Shown: positions 1 to 13,900 of the stretch, in pieces | Numbering within the stretch: the stretch's first letter is position 1 | How the letters are laid out: each line of letters begins with the position of its first letter | Assembly (NCBI RefSeq): GCF_000002985.6 | Contig: NC_003281.10 | Span: 8,370,001 to 8,434,000 of the forward strand | Reading direction: 5' to 3' | Length of the DNA stretch: 64,000 nt | Source of the DNA: Caenorhabditis elegans | Taxonomy: Eukaryota > Nematoda > Chromadorea > Rhabditida > Rhabditidae | The notes under the pieces: model-generated | What the model saw: only the letters and a program-made list of their open reading frames with translations | The model's database searches: none | Told to the model about the DNA's origin: nothing | Translations under genes and position numbers: made by a program

Positions 1-2269
1 AAAAGAGACACGTGGGTGTCTCTGCTTTCTTTGCGTTCAATTCATTGACACTTTGGTAAACATTTATTGAATGGATATTTCGGAAAAAAAAAACTTCGCA
101 AAAACTGACGTTTCGGGAAATAGCTTGGTTGATTTGGAATTTGTAAGTTTGATTGATTGGTCAATAAGCTTTTGTTCTTACTTTCCTGTCAAACCTTCTG
201 ATTCAAATTCTTATTTTCCTTTGATGTTTGCCGTCAGAAATCTAGAGATTATTTTCTGAATATTCATCGAAATCTTTGTGTAACATTGAATACAGTTTTT
301 TTTTAATTTTTGTATTTAATAATAAATGCAAATCACTTTCAAATTCAAACTCGCGCCCCCACTCTCCTCTCGGTCTCTCCATTCGACGTGCTCTCTAGCT
401 GCATAGGTCTCACCACGCAGCCTTTGTGAACTCCTCTCGGAGTACTTAAATTTTTTTTAGTTTATTAATTTTAACAGTTATTTCTTTCGTTTTCTTGGGG
501 GTTCCAATGTTATAAAGCACAAAAACTATTATAATAGATTTATTAAATTTAGAAAATTGCTAAAGCGTGATTTTTAACAGAAACACTGTTTTCCTTGCGT
601 GCAGAAGTGATATTGGCTTCCTATAGGCCTTTAAGACTTTAGGGTTTAAGACTGTCTATACAGGTGTAAAACATAAGTTTTAGTTATTGCTATGCGAATA
701 ATTTCGATTTTTCTAAAGTTGTGAAATGAACCATCTTATGGTTTCGAAAAAAAAACAATGTTGACATTGTTTTCTGTTCTCTTGAATTGACATCATTTTT
801 AACGCAAAAATAATTAAATACCATAAATTAGAGCTCAACTGATCAATAATACAACCTTTCAGCACGTGAGAGTGCGTGTTTCCTCCTCCTCCAACCAGCC
901 ATCTCGATTCGAATCGACACGCTCTTTGTCTTTCTATGTCTCTTATTTCCTCATGCTCTCTCGGTTTTCTTCTTCGACGCGTTCAAATTGTAAGAGTGGT
1001 TGCACCACTGAGCGTCCGTGCATGGTTCTGATCCATTTTTATGTTTTTATTTTGTTTTTTTTTTTTCGAATTTTCACGTGAAAAAACCAGTTTCTGTTTC
1101 CTTTTCAGTGTCTCTTATCTAATCTTGATTACCCATTTCACATTTCGCCTCACTCTCTTTTCACGCAGCCTTTACACTTTGAACCCTTCTTTTTATGTCG
1201 TTGTTTTTCTTTGCAATCACTAAAATCACACAGGAGTTGGAAATTTTTACTTGCGAAATTTAAGTCAACGTCGACCTATTATCTTTATTGACACATATAT
1301 TTTTCTCGCGTTTCGGATGCTTTTTGTGGCGAAAGAAACCGTAAATTAGTCAAAGGAAGACAAAAAGAATTCCTCCTTGTTTCAATTCACTATCTCGCTC
1401 TTTACCACCTGTATAGCTAATCAATTTCGAATTTTTCATATGAAAATGCATGTTTTTTTCAAAACTGTTTTTAGCAATTATTTTAGAATTTCCAAAACCT
1501 CCAATAATTTCGATTCAATGCTTTGATAAGTTAACCGCTTTTATAAATGCTCTTTACACGTTGAGTTCTTGAAGTTTTTTCTTTTCACTTGACGAATTTA
1601 CGAGGTCATGTTGTAACATTGTCCCCGCCGAAATGAAATAGAAAACGCACTCAAAAAACACTCTGACCTCATAACCAATTTTCTATTGGCCGCTATCTAT
1701 TTTCAAATTGTAAAAAAAAGATTTACCGAAATTCGACTCCACAACAAAGAGCTTCTCCACCGGGACGAAATACGACAATTTCCGGCAACCTGTTTTCAAT
1801 ATGTCACATGTGTTTGTGTCTTTCTAACTAACTTTCAAACACCGATATCTTTTTTCTAAGTTTCTAACCGAACCGATGAGAACAATCTGGGAGATTTTTG
1901 AGACTTCCCAGTTCTATTCGGTTATCCACTCGTAGGTTCCAACAATTGAACTTTGTCCTTTTCAATTATATCTGTTAAATTTCATCCCTATCAATGATAA
2001 CATAGTGACCCTTTATAAGGTCTTCGTGCTTCTACTGTGAATGTTTTGATAAGGTGATACGATTTATCTCTTCCTTCGCATACCAAATTTTTTTAAAAAC
2101 GAACTGTGCCTCTGTGACAAGGAACATGTGTGCATGAATATAATAAAACGCCTTCACTTTCTTCTTTTAATTTCTGGTATACCCAATTTCTCATTGTGCC
2201 TTCAATTTCTTATTTGGCAAGAATTATGAAAAATTTCTCTATTGCTTTTTACAGATTTAATAACACCAA
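1..2269. other. Upstream intergenic region of the LMBR1-like gene
   Basis: No convincing coding exon is visible. The stretch is A+T-rich, with two C/T-rich blocks near 345-430 and 870-1010 that look like nematode promoter DNA. Small open frames are short and lack splice context. A TTTTTACAG acceptor at 2246-2254, just before the ATG at 2270, marks the trans-splice or first cis-splice site of the next gene. Promoter activity is inferred from position only. Confidence 0.6.
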
Positions 2270-4775
2270 ATGGCCCAATACGCCCTGGAGGCGGGTGTCA
2301 GCTGGCTGGCCACATCTGTATCAGTGGTGGCCAGCGGAACTTGGCAGTTTGCCAAATGGACACACAAATATGTGATGCAGCAAGCCGAAGAACTGGAAGC
2401 AGATGAACCAGAGGAATCGTATTTCCAACAGATGGTTGATAAGGAAAAGGAGTTTCACAATTATGTTCGACAACAAATTGTAAGCTTAATTTTTATTTGC
2501 GAAAATGTTCAAATGTCTAACTTACAGATCTGCATGTGGCTATTCATGTTACTATATCTATTTGCATATTGGCTTATATCAAGATTAAAACGAAAAACGG
2601 AAAGAGAAGCACTGTATGCTGGAGAGGAAGACTATTTTGTCTACCGAGTATCGTGAGTTTATCATTTTTTGCCTATTAACCCAATAAAATAAATTTCAGT
2701 GTATGGATCAGCAGTACAGCAACAGCAACATCAATAGGATCCCTAACACTGTTGCCGTTCTCCGTTATTGGAGTAGAACTACTTCAGCTTTATGATGGAA
2801 ACTACTACTTACAGTGGTTGTCATATTCGTTGATTGGAGCTCTTTGGAATTACGTTTTCGTTCTTTCCAACGTCTCGTTATTTGTTCTATTGCCATTTTC
2901 TTATTTTTTCATCGAATCTCAAGGGTTTTCGACGTCGAAAATTGGAAATGTAGGTTTCTTAGTTTTATTCGTGTTATATATTTTTCTAGTTTCAGGACAT
3001 GACTCAACGCATCTACGAAGCCATGGCGATTTCTTTTCTGTTCGCATTCGTTCTTCTGTGCCTCGCGGAAGTTGTTTTAACCATCCTCGACTACCCTGTA
3101 TCATTTCTTTCGATCACTTCTGTCAATCTTCCATTGATCTACTCATGTGTCAGTTTTATCGGAGCGGTTCTTCTCCTGATTTCGACTCCATATGGGTTCG
3201 CGAAAATGTTCTCTCTGGCCAGAGATTTTTTGGTTACGGAGGAAACCGCAGACATCGAGGAAGAGAATTCAGAACAATCAGAAGATGTAACAGAGCCGAA
3301 AAATTCAAGTTCTGATGAAACGATACATCAAGTTGATCGCAGCGATACTCCACATCTAGAAGACGTGGTCAATGATATAACTGAAAACGTTGATGCAGAT
3401 GGAGAGTTTAGAAAGGATAGTGATAGCGGAATCGAATCTGGATCAACTGAAGAAATGCGGCTGAACACTGATGACGAAGAGATGGGAATAAATGATTCGG
3501 ATGATAAGTCAGCGTTTGGTGATGATGGAGATTTAGGAAACTCAACACCCACCAAAAATAAAAAGAAGAGGAGGAAACATGATTATGCTGCGACAACACC
3601 TATAGTTCGAAAATGGGATAAAGATGTTCCAAAAAAGCCAAAGAATCCAAATTTCGACTATAGGAATCTGAAAGAGTATGTCAAAGAGGCTCGCCGGCAG
3701 AGGTCATCCCTTTCTGAATCTGACGATTATTGGTTTGGGTCACCTCCAAGGAGCTCATTTTCGGCAAATTATTATTCTTCAAGGTATTTAATTTTTGTAT
3801 GTTTTAAACAGTTTTATTTAACAATGTTGATTTAAGATTTTCTCGCTGGAAACACAATTCCGAAACTGGCCTCAATCCATCCTCATCACTTCTTGTGGAT
3901 CCTTTTGCTTCTGGAGATTTCCATGAAGCATCTTCGTCTGAGGCATCATCAACACCATTATCACCTGCTCGTCGCACCAAATCCGAGGAAGCCATCTGGA
4001 AGCCAGTTCTTCACACAGTAAAATCCTCGAAATTATACAAAAGAGCAATTGAGAAGCAGGGGCGACTTGTGAAACTTTTCATGAGTCTTCGATTCCCAGT
4101 AGCGGCCGCTGCTTTGTTAGTTTTGACGACATGCTCTCTAATCATGGTGGCTACAAATACCTTGAAATTGTTATTCGGGTATCGCAGTTTACCTGTCTAT
4201 GCTCAATACATTGAGGTAAGCTTCGGAGATTTTAAATATAATTTCTAAAAGTACATAATTTTTCAGGTACACACTCGTCATTCATTCGGACTTTTTGGGG
4301 CTTGCATCGAAACTCTTCTCATTATTTACGTGATGATCACATCTTTCGTTGGGCTGTACTCCCTTCCGGTTCTTCGTTCTCTTCGACCTGTTCGAAAAGA
4401 TACTCCAATGCCAACGATAATTATTAATTCTTCAATAGTTCTTGTTGTTGCATCCGCTCTCCCAGTAGCTGTTAACACAGTTGGAATGACAACTTTTGAT
4501 CTTCTCGGCTCCCACTCATCGCTCCAATGGCTTGGATCATTTCGAGTCGTTGTTGCCTATAATACTCTATTCGTCGTGTTGTCTGTCGCATTTCTCTTCA
4601 ATCAATTGACTGCTTCAATGAGAAGGCAAATCTGGAAGTGGTAAGCTGTGCAATTTAAAGTTTAAATTCTTATTAATTTTTTTGCAGGATATGTCAACTA
4701 CGATGTGGAATCAGACGGGAGAGTGATGCGGATGAAACCATTGAGATCCTTAGAGGCGATAAGAAAAGCAATTGA
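2270..4775 (+). CDS. LMBR1/limb-region-1-like multipass membrane protein
   Basis: Seven exons join in frame (2270-2479, 2528-2652, 2700-2949, 2996-3783, 3837-4215, 4267-4640, 4688-4775) to give about 737 aa. About nine hydrophobic membrane segments are visible: roughly one at residues 70-90, four between 110 and 240, and four in the last 220 residues. Between the two membrane blocks (about 255-500) lies a long acidic, Ser/Asp/Glu-rich cytosolic loop followed by a basic KNKKKRRKH patch. This layout fits the LMBR1/LMBRD2-type family of putative membrane receptors. The start follows an acceptor by 15 nt. met-2 begins 524 bp downstream on the same strand, so operon membership is possible, but no clear poly(A) signal was seen between them. 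The exact biochemical role is unknown. I recall this as R05D3.2. Confidence 0.85.
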
Positions 4776-5299
4776 ATTTCTTTCCTTTTTCAACACTTCT
4801 TACCCATGTTCATCATTTTAATCTTTTCATTACAAAAACAAGGTCCTATTTTTTTTCTCGGGTACTACTCGCCTTTTCTAATAATTCAGAATCATCAATT
4901 TTTGCCAACCTCTAGCTTTACATGTCTGTTTTTCATCATTTTCTCTCAAGCATTCTCCTAATATATTATGTTCCCTAGTATTTCCCCTCAGTCAGCAATT
5001 TTCTCGTCGTCGAAACCGTTTAGCTTTACTTTCAATCAAAACGTGGAACATTTTTCAAACTATTTGAAGCCAAAAAAAACCAGGGCTTTTGTATATGTAC
5101 CATATTTTCCCTCTGATTTTCTTTATCGCCTTCTCTTTTCATGTAGAATAACTGAAATACAAACCATTTTAATTTTTTCTTTTAATTATCAATACTGTCC
5201 GTATAGGTAAAAATTATTTCTTCAGGTTTGAAAAAATCCGAAATATGTATCTGCAACTCTTCAGGGCATTGCCTCAATTAATTTTTATCTAATATTCAG
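4776..5299 (+). promoter_or_regulatory. Intercistronic region before met-2
   Basis: This is 524 bp of T-rich sequence with no convincing exon. It ends in AATATTCAG directly before the met-2 ATG at 5300, a textbook trans-splice acceptor. No canonical AATAAA for the upstream gene was found, so whether met-2 has its own promoter here or is co-transcribed is open. Confidence 0.5.
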
Positions 5300-8200
5300 A
5301 TGGACCAACAAGAACCATCGAATAACGTAGATACGAGCAGTATTCTTTCGGATGATGGGATGGAAACACAGGAACAAAGTTCATTCGTCACTGCTGTGAG
5401 TGAAATTATTTAAAATTTCGCTTCGGAGATTCATTGTCATATAATTCAATTTATCGATTTTCAGACAATTGACCTAACAGTGGACGACTACGATGAAACA
5501 GAAATACAGGAGATTCTGGATAATGGAAAAGCAGAAGAAGGAACAGATGAAGATTCTGATTTAGTTGAAGGGATTCTTAACGCTAATTCAGATGTCCAAG
5601 CGCTCCTTGATGCGCCATCTGAGCAAGTAGCTCAAGCTCTTAATTCGTTCTTCGGAAATGAGAGTGAACAAGAAGCTGTTGCAGCACAAAGACGGGTTGA
5701 TGCGGAGAAGACTGCCAAAGATGAAGCTGAACTCAAGCAACAGGAAGAGGCGGTTAGATTGCAATAAAGGAAACAATAATAAAATTATTTTATTTTCAGG
5801 AAGATCTTATTATAGAAGATTCGATAGTCAAAACTGATGAAGAAAAACAAGCAGTTCGAAGACTGAAAATCAACGAATTTTTATCGTGGTTCACAAGGCT
5901 CCTTCCAGAACAATTTAAAAATTTCGAATTCACAAATCCGAACTATCTGACAGAATCTATCAGCGATTCACCGGTTGTAAATGTCGATAAATGCAAGGAA
6001 ATTGTCAAATCGTTCAAGGAAAGTGAATCACTTGAGGGACTTTCACAGAAATACGAATTAATTGATGAAGACGTGCTAGTCGCTGCTATTTGTATTGGCG
6101 TTCTCGATACCAACAACGAAGAAGATGTCGACTTTAATGTTCTATGTGATGATCGTATCGACGATTGGAGTATAGAAAAATGTGTCACTTTTCTTGATTA
6201 TCCAAATACTGGATTGAATTCGAAAAATGGACCGTTGAGATTCATGCAGTTTACTGTCACATCACCTGCATCAGCAATTCTCATGCTCACTCTGATTCGA
6301 TTACGCGAAGAAGGGCATCCGTGTCGATTAGATTTTGATTCAAATCCGACTGATGATTTACTCTTGAATTTCGATCAAGTGGAATTTTCTAATAATATCA
6401 TTGATACGGCAGTCAAATACTGGGATGATCAGAAGGAAAACGGTGCGCAGGATAAAATTGGCAGGCGAGTATTAATCAAACTCACAACTGTTTTGAAAGT
6501 ATTTTCATAATTATCACTTAAATACCTTTTAGAGAGCTCAACGACTTCTTCCACGAAATCGAGTCAACATCAGCAGAATTCAAACAACATTTTGAGAACG
6601 CCGTTGGCAGCCGTAATGAAATAATTCAACTTGTCAACGAGAAAATTCCCGATTTTGATGGCACTGAGGCTGCTGTGAATGAGAGTTTTACATCCGATCA
6701 ACGAACCGAAATTATCAACTCTCGTGCAATAATGGAGACATTAAAAGCCGAGATGAAGCTCGCCATCGCCGAAGCTCAGAAAGTTTACGACACCAAGACT
6801 GACTTCGAAAAATTCTTCGTTTTGACAGTTGGAGATTTCTGTCTGGCTCGCGCCAATCCTTCTGACGATGCAGAATTAACATACGCCATAGTTCAGGATC
6901 GTGTGGATGCAATGACCTATAAGGTTAAATTTATCGACACAAGTCAGATCAGAGAGTGTAACATCAGAGATTTAGCCATGACTACGCAGGGAATGTATGA
7001 CCCGAGTTTGAATACATTTGGTGATGTTGGTGAGTTTTAAGTTAAAATTGATATTTAATATTACATCTGTTATGTAGAATAAGGGTTTCGGTTTTTCGAT
7101 TTTATTAGAAAATCGAAAATTTTAGTTTTTGTGTTAAATTTAAAAAAATCAAAATTTGATTCACTATCAAGTCCGTTTTTCTCTTCTCAAAATTGACAAA
7201 ATTTTGATAATCTAGAATTTTCGTCCCGTATATTTTTCAACGAAAAACCATTTAAAATTTTCCATGATTGGATTTTCGGTTGATCTAGAAAAAAATGGTG
7301 CTAAACACTAAATTTGAAAAAGTTTGAAACAAATTCAAATCCAAATATTTCATGAAAAACTTGTAAAATATATTATGTACACAAAAAAACGTTTCAAGTG
7401 TAGCAGTTGTTTTTTGTGGTCCCAAAAAAGCAGATGTTTGTCAGAATCCATTAAACAACAAAAAAATCCAAAAACTCAACCTGGCCTAGATATCAGTTTC
7501 ATGATCGAAGTATCTAAAATCATTGTTTTCAGGTCTTCGAGTTGCCTGTCGCCAAGTTATTTCCTCGAGCCAATTTGGAAAAAAAACAATTTGGCTTACC
7601 GGTACAGCTGCCGGACGTCGCAGAGCTCATAGATCCGATTTTCTAATTTTCTTCGACAACGGAACCGATGCATACGTGTCAGCTCCGACAATGCCTGGTG
7701 AACCAGGTTATGAAGTTGCTTCTGAAAAGAAAAGTGTATTTTCTCTCAAAGAAATGATTGCGAAGATGAATGCTGCTCAGATTGCTATTATGGTTGGACA
7801 GCCAGTAGGAAAGGAAGGAAATCTGGATTATTTTTTGACATTTCATTGGATTCGACAATCTCACAGATCAGCGTATATTCGGGATTTTATGAAAGAATTT
7901 CCGGAATGGCCACTTCTCAAGATGCCAGTTGGAATGCGAATCTGTTTGTACAATTCTCTTGTTGATCGACGTAAGAAAATGGTGACAGTGATTGGAACTG
8001 ATCGAGCTTTTGCTATTGTGAGACACGAAGCACCGAATCCATTGGCTCCTGGGAATAGATGTACAGACTTTCCGTGCAATGATAGAAATCATCAGCATAT
8101 TGACGAGAAAATCTATAGAGGATCTCATAGATTGGAAGGCGCAGCGGTAAGATTTTATTTGAAAAATTGATACAAAACGAGGATTTTCTAAAATTATTTT

Positions 8201-10632
8201 ATTTTTATTTGATTTGATTTCTTATAATTGATAATCAAGGTTTTTTGGATGTTTTGTTAGAGAAATCGAAAAGGGAAACTTCCAAAAAAAAGCTGTGAAA
8301 TCAATTTTTGCTTTTAATAATATCCAAGTTTCATCTTCAAAGTTTTTTCTATAAAATGGACACAAACTTTTCAACGTTTTCAAAAAAAAGGTTCCGAAAA
8401 TATGAAAAAAGGAGAAAGAAATCATGAAAATTTTGTATTATTTCAGCACAAGAAGCACATGATCTCGACAAATAACAATCTGTCGCAACGCAGAAAAGAC
8501 CAGCTTCAATCACAGTTCGAGCCAACCGACATGATTCGTTCGATGCCAGAGAGGAATCACCAACAAGTCGTTAAAAAGAAAACGACGGGCACCAATCAGA
8601 ATGTCGCTTCGACAAATGATGCAAAATCGAAGAGAGAAATTGAAATAAGAAAGAAAAATCAATTCTTATTTAACAAGATTATTGTTCCAATACCCGTCCT
8701 AACACCATTGGAAAATCTCAAGGCTCATGCTCAATGTGGTCCAGATTGTCTACAGAAAATGGATGCGGATCCGTATGAAGCAAGATTCCATCGAAATTCA
8801 CCAATACATACTCCTCTTTTGTGTGGTTGGAGACGAATTATGTACACAATGAGTACTGGAAAGAAGCGGGGAGCAGTGAAGAAAAACATTATTTACTTTT
8901 CTCCATGCGGAGCCGCTCTTCACCAGATCAGCGACGTCTCTGAATATATTCATGTCACCAGAAGTTTATTGACGATTGATTGTTTTTCATTTGATGCACG
9001 AATCGATACTGCCACTTATATTACTGTTGACGATAAATATTTGAAGGTTGCTGATTTTTCGCTTGGAACCGAAGGAATCCCAATTCCACTAGTGAACAGC
9101 GTGGATAACGATGAGCCTCCATCATTGGAATATTCGAAACGACGATTCCAATACAATGATCAAGTGGATATATCGAGTGTTAGCCGAGATTTCTGTTCTG
9201 GATGCTCTTGTGATGGTGATTGCAGTGACGCATCGAAGTGTGAATGCCAACAATTGTCCATTGAAGCAATGAAACGACTCCCCCATAATTTACAATTCGA
9301 CGGACACGACGAATTGTATGAGAGTTCAGAAAAACAAAATAAATTTTTAAAACTATTTTTTTTCAGAGTTCCTCACTATCAAAATCGTCTTCTCAGCAGT
9401 AAGGTTATCAGTGGACTCTATGAATGCAACGATCAGTGTTCATGCCATCGAAAGTCTTGTTACAACAGAGTTGTTCAGAACAATATCAAGTATCCTATGC
9501 ATGTGAGTTTATTTAACGATGATACATACCAATTATTGTTTTTTCTTCAGATCTTCAAAACTGCTCAATCCGGATGGGGAGTCCGAGCTTTGACGGATAT
9601 TCCTCAAAGTACGTTCATTTGCACGTATGTAGGTGCTATACTGACGGATGATTTGGCTGATGAACTAAGAAATGCGGATCAATACTTCGCTGATTTGGAC
9701 TTGAAGGATACCGTGGAGCTGGAAAAGGGTCGCGAAGATCATGAAACTGATTTTGGTTACGGAGGAGACGAGTCAGATTATGATGACGAAGAAGGAAGTG
9801 ATGGTGACTCCGGTGATGATGTAATGAACAAAATGGTGAAACGTCAAGACTCTTCGGAGAGTGGTGAAGAAACAAAACGGCTGACAAGACAGAAAAGAAA
9901 GCAATCTAAAAAATCCGGTAAAGGAGGAAGTGTGGAGAAAGATGACACCACTCCAAGAGATTCAATGGAAAAGGATAATATTGAAAGTAAAGACGAACCC
10001 GTTTTCAATTGGGATAAGTATTTTGAGCCGTTTCCATTGTATGTTATAGATGCAAAACAGAGAGGAAATCTTGGAAGGTAAGATCACAATTTTATTCATT
10101 AAAAAAATTTTTTAGAGATTTTGCTTTAAATGATAAAAAATGGACAAACCAACCGTTTGCCTCTTCTTTTGGTTTATCAACCTTTCTCTATGGAAAAAAT
10201 TCTGAAAAATTAACAAACAGTATTTCACGTTGAAAAGTGAAGAAAAAAGCAAAAAAAGGAAACAAATTTCAAAACGGTTCTACTCCATCTTAAAAAAACT
10301 AAAATTCGTAAAAAGTCATTTGGTATGTTTTGGAGACTATAATACAATTGAGAAAATTTGAAAAACCGGCACTCCAAAGATACAATCATAAATTTTCGAT
10401 AACTTTCAGATTCTTGAATCACTCTTGCGATCCGAATGTGCACGTTCAACACGTCATGTACGATACGCATGATCTTCGTCTTCCATGGGTCGCGTTTTTC
10501 ACACGAAAATACGTGAAAGCCGGCGATGAGCTAACCTGGGACTATCAATATACTCAAGATCAGACGGCTACCACACAACTCACATGCCACTGCGGAGCTG
10601 AAAACTGCACCGGCCGTTTGCTGAAAAGTTAA
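5300..10632 (+). CDS. met-2: Histone H3K9 methyltransferase MET-2 (SETDB1 family)
   Basis: Nine exons (5300-5395, 5465-5752, 5800-6464, 6533-7029, 7533-8146, 8447-9315, 9367-9502, 9551-10077, 10410-10632) give 1304 aa. Domains in order: an acidic N-terminus; a Tudor-type region about 490-720; a methyl-CpG-binding-like domain about 838-905 (CGWRRIMYT...GCAL-type pattern); a Cys-rich pre-SET ending in YECNDQCSCHRKSCYN; a SET domain from about 1056, split by a roughly 110-residue acidic/basic insertion; the cofactor motif FLNHSCDPN at about 1231; and post-SET CHCGAENCTG at the C-terminus. The split SET domain defines SETDB1 proteins. Known role in C. elegans: mono- and dimethylation of H3K9, germline silencing and perinuclear anchoring of heterochromatin. 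Intron 3 appears to start with GC. The topoisomerase gene follows at operon-like distance. Confidence 0.95.
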
Positions 10633-10956
10633 AGAATTGTTGTTATTTCCTTCCCAGTTATGTTTTCCTTTTTTTTTAAGTATTTATTTATTTATTTAAT
10701 TTTTATTTTGTTTATTGTTCAATCGTTTAAAATCTCCCTTTGAAAACAGCATCTCATATGTATGATCTAAACACGTATTTACCTCGTAAGGGTTTGCCAA
10801 ATAGTTTCTTTGGTTTTCATTTTGATTTTCTCTGCGAATAAAATGTTTTAAAAAAGACATTATATTTTTTAATAGTCAGTACAGTTTTGATGTCTCCAAT
10901 CTATTTCAGTTTACAATTTTAAAATATAGAATATATATATTTAGGTTTCATAAGTT
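10633..10956 (+). promoter_or_regulatory. met-2 3' UTR and operon-like intercistronic spacer
   Basis: After the met-2 stop there is a T-rich 3' UTR with AATAAA at 10838-10843. About 100 nt later the acceptor TATATTTAG at about 10936-10944 precedes the next ATG at 10957. A poly(A) signal followed after about 100 nt by a trans-splice acceptor is the usual spacing inside C. elegans operons, where downstream genes receive SL2. Confidence 0.55.
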
Positions 10957-13900
10957 ATGCATCGATTACGGGTTCTACGTCACTTGAAGTTCTGCATTTC
11001 CACGTCACATAGGACTACTGTAGTTTTAAAAAATACTCGTTCATTTTGTAATAATATTCCTTCTACTAGTTTTGCTTCTGGTAATAATCGAATTTCAAAA
11101 CTTTAGCTAAAATATTTCTTTTTGAAGAGGCTGCAGCAAAATATGAAAAGAAAAGTCCAACTGAACATGTATTACTTCGACCCGATACATATATTGGAGG
11201 TGTCGCCATGCGAGAAGATCAAATTATTTGGCTCAGAGACTCAGAAAATAGAAAAATGATTGCAAAAGAAGTCACTTATCCACCTGGATTATTGAAGATT
11301 TTCGATGAGATTCTAGTGAATGCGGCTGATAATAAAGCAAGAGATTCCAGTATGAATCGGTTGGAAGTATGGTTAGATAGGTAAATATATTGCAGGAATT
11401 TATGTTCTGCGACAAAGCTACGATACGCTGTCTCGCCACGACAATTGTTTTGGTAAATGCATGAAAATCGACGTGCACCTTTAAATAATACTGTAGTTTT
11501 AAATTCTCGTTTCTTCAATTTTTCATAAATGGTTTTCCGATGAATATATGATTTTAAAAAAATCTAAAATTCACATTAATTTATAAGAAACAAAATTCCT
11601 CAAAAACGAAAGTTTGGCGATACAGTACTATCTTTTTCACTTTTTCGCATTAAACAAAAATTTGTCGTGTCGAGACCGGGTACCGTTTTTTGTTGCACAA
11701 ATTCGCGTCTTCGTAATGTATATCCTTAAAAATAAATTTTTAAGAGAAACCGCACGAATATCGGTATGGAATAACGGAAGCGGACTTCCAGTGGAAATTC
11801 ATCCAACCGAAGGAATTTATGTTCCAACGCTTGTCTTTGGAAATTTATTCACTTCATCAAATTATGATGATTCTGAAATTAAAACAGTTGGTGGAAGAAA
11901 TGGATATGGTGCAAAACTTTGTAATATTTTCTCAAAGGAATTTATCGTTGAAACAGTGGATACAAGAATAAAACGACGGTTTAGACAGGTTTCTGATAAT
12001 AAAATCGAGGAATTAATTGAATTAATTTATTAAATTTTTAGAAATGGTATGACAATATGAAAAAGTGTAATGAGGCGGAAGTTGTCGAGATTTTAGATGA
12101 AACAGTCAAAGACTACACTAAAGTATGAAGTTTCGATAGGCTCCTCCCCCAAACCATGGGTCTCGCTAGGTATTTGGTGGAAAACAGGAATTTCAGACGT
12201 TTTCAATTAGTTTCGCCGATTTTGTCAATTTTCAAACGTTTACCGTTATGTTTTTGATGAAATAAAAAAAATTCTTAAAAACATGCGAAAATAATTAAAA
12301 ACGTTTAAATTTCCGATTTTGCCGTCAAATACCAAATGAGACCCATAGGATCTCATAATAAAGATAAAAACCATTTTTGTTTCAGGTCGAATTTGTTCCT
12401 GATCTTGAACGTTTCCAAATAGATAAACTCTCCGATGACGTCATCGATCTTATCGGAAGACGTGTATTTGAAGTTGCTGCAACTCTTCCACGAGATGTTG
12501 ATGTTTACCTAAATGGCCAAAAATGTGATGTAGACGGATTCGAAGATTATGTAAAAATGTTCAATGACTCTTCGTCTCTTCTATTTCTTCATCCAACACC
12601 TCGATGGCATGTGGGCGTGGCCAAACGGAATAATTTCTTTGGAGAATCTCATGTGGTCCTTCCGAAAATTGTTAGCTTCGTGAATAATATCAACACGGAG
12701 AAAGGGGGAAGCCACGTGGATTATGTGATGGATAAAATAGTGAATATTATCAAGCCAATCGTAGATTCAAAGTTAGGAGATCCTACGAAAAGTGTGAAAC
12801 CAGCAGTTATCAAGAATAATTTGTCTATATTTATCAATTGTCTCATTGAAAATCCATCTTTTGAAAGTCAAACTAAAGAAACTTTGACGACGAAAGCCAA
12901 GAATTTTGGATCAATTTTTGAATGTGATGCGAAGGTTAGAAATATAAAATTAGTATATTCAGTACTATTTTTAAAATTTTTTCAGAAAACAGCAGAATGG
13001 GCGGAACAGAGTGGATTAATAGAGGATATTGTGGAAGAAGTATTGAATATGAAAAAGAAGAAATTACCAGGAAAACGAGTTTCAGTGTCTTCAGTTCGAG
13101 ATATTGTCAAGCTAGAAGACGCTGAATGGGCTGGAATTACGGGAACGGCAGAGAAGTGCACATTGATTCTCACAGAAGGTATCATATTAACTAGGTCCCT
13201 GCGTCTTTAAAGATTACTGTAATTTCCACCGATTTTCTATAGTTTTCCGTCAAAAATGTATTTATTTATCAAAAAACGATTAAACATTTACTAGGTTTTA
13301 ATATATATTTTAATAGTTAGGTTGTTTTTAAAGAAAAACTAGAAAATCGGTGGAAATTACAGTACTCCTCAAAGGCGCACATCCGTTTGTATTTCACAGA
13401 AAATTGCCGTGTCGAGACCAGTTACCGTATTGAAACTAAGAATTTCTATTCAATAAACACATTTTCAGGTGATTCGGCGAAAGCTTTGGCTCTTGCCGGC
13501 TTAGAAGTTCTGGGACGTGAAACTTATGGAGTATTTCCACTGAAAGGAAAACTGTTGAACGTATCAAATCTAGATGACGCCCGTGCATCGAAGAATGAAG
13601 AAATTTCGAATCTTCTCCGAATTCTTGGATTGAAATTTGAAGATTCGAACTCAATAACTCGCGAGTCTCTTCGATACGGTCGACTCTTGATTTTGGCGGA
13701 TCAGGATGAGGATGGCAGTCACATCAAGGGACTAATTGTTAATTTTATTCATAAATTCTGGCCAAGTCTTGTGCATACAGATGGATTCATTCAATCATTC
13801 CGAACACCACTACTGAAAGCAAAGAAAGGAGATAAAGTTAGATCATTCTTCTCAATGAATGAATATCGGAAATGGGCAGATGTTGAAGAAGGAGGAAAAT

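Noticed and set aside
866-1223. Two overlapping plus-strand frames of 71 and 60 aa in the upstream region
   Set aside because: They are rich in Phe/Ser/Leu because of C/T-rich promoter DNA and have no splice or poly(A) context.
3328-3599. Minus-strand frames opposite the LMBR1-like gene
   Set aside because: They mirror the acidic Ser-rich loop of the real gene and have no signals of their own.
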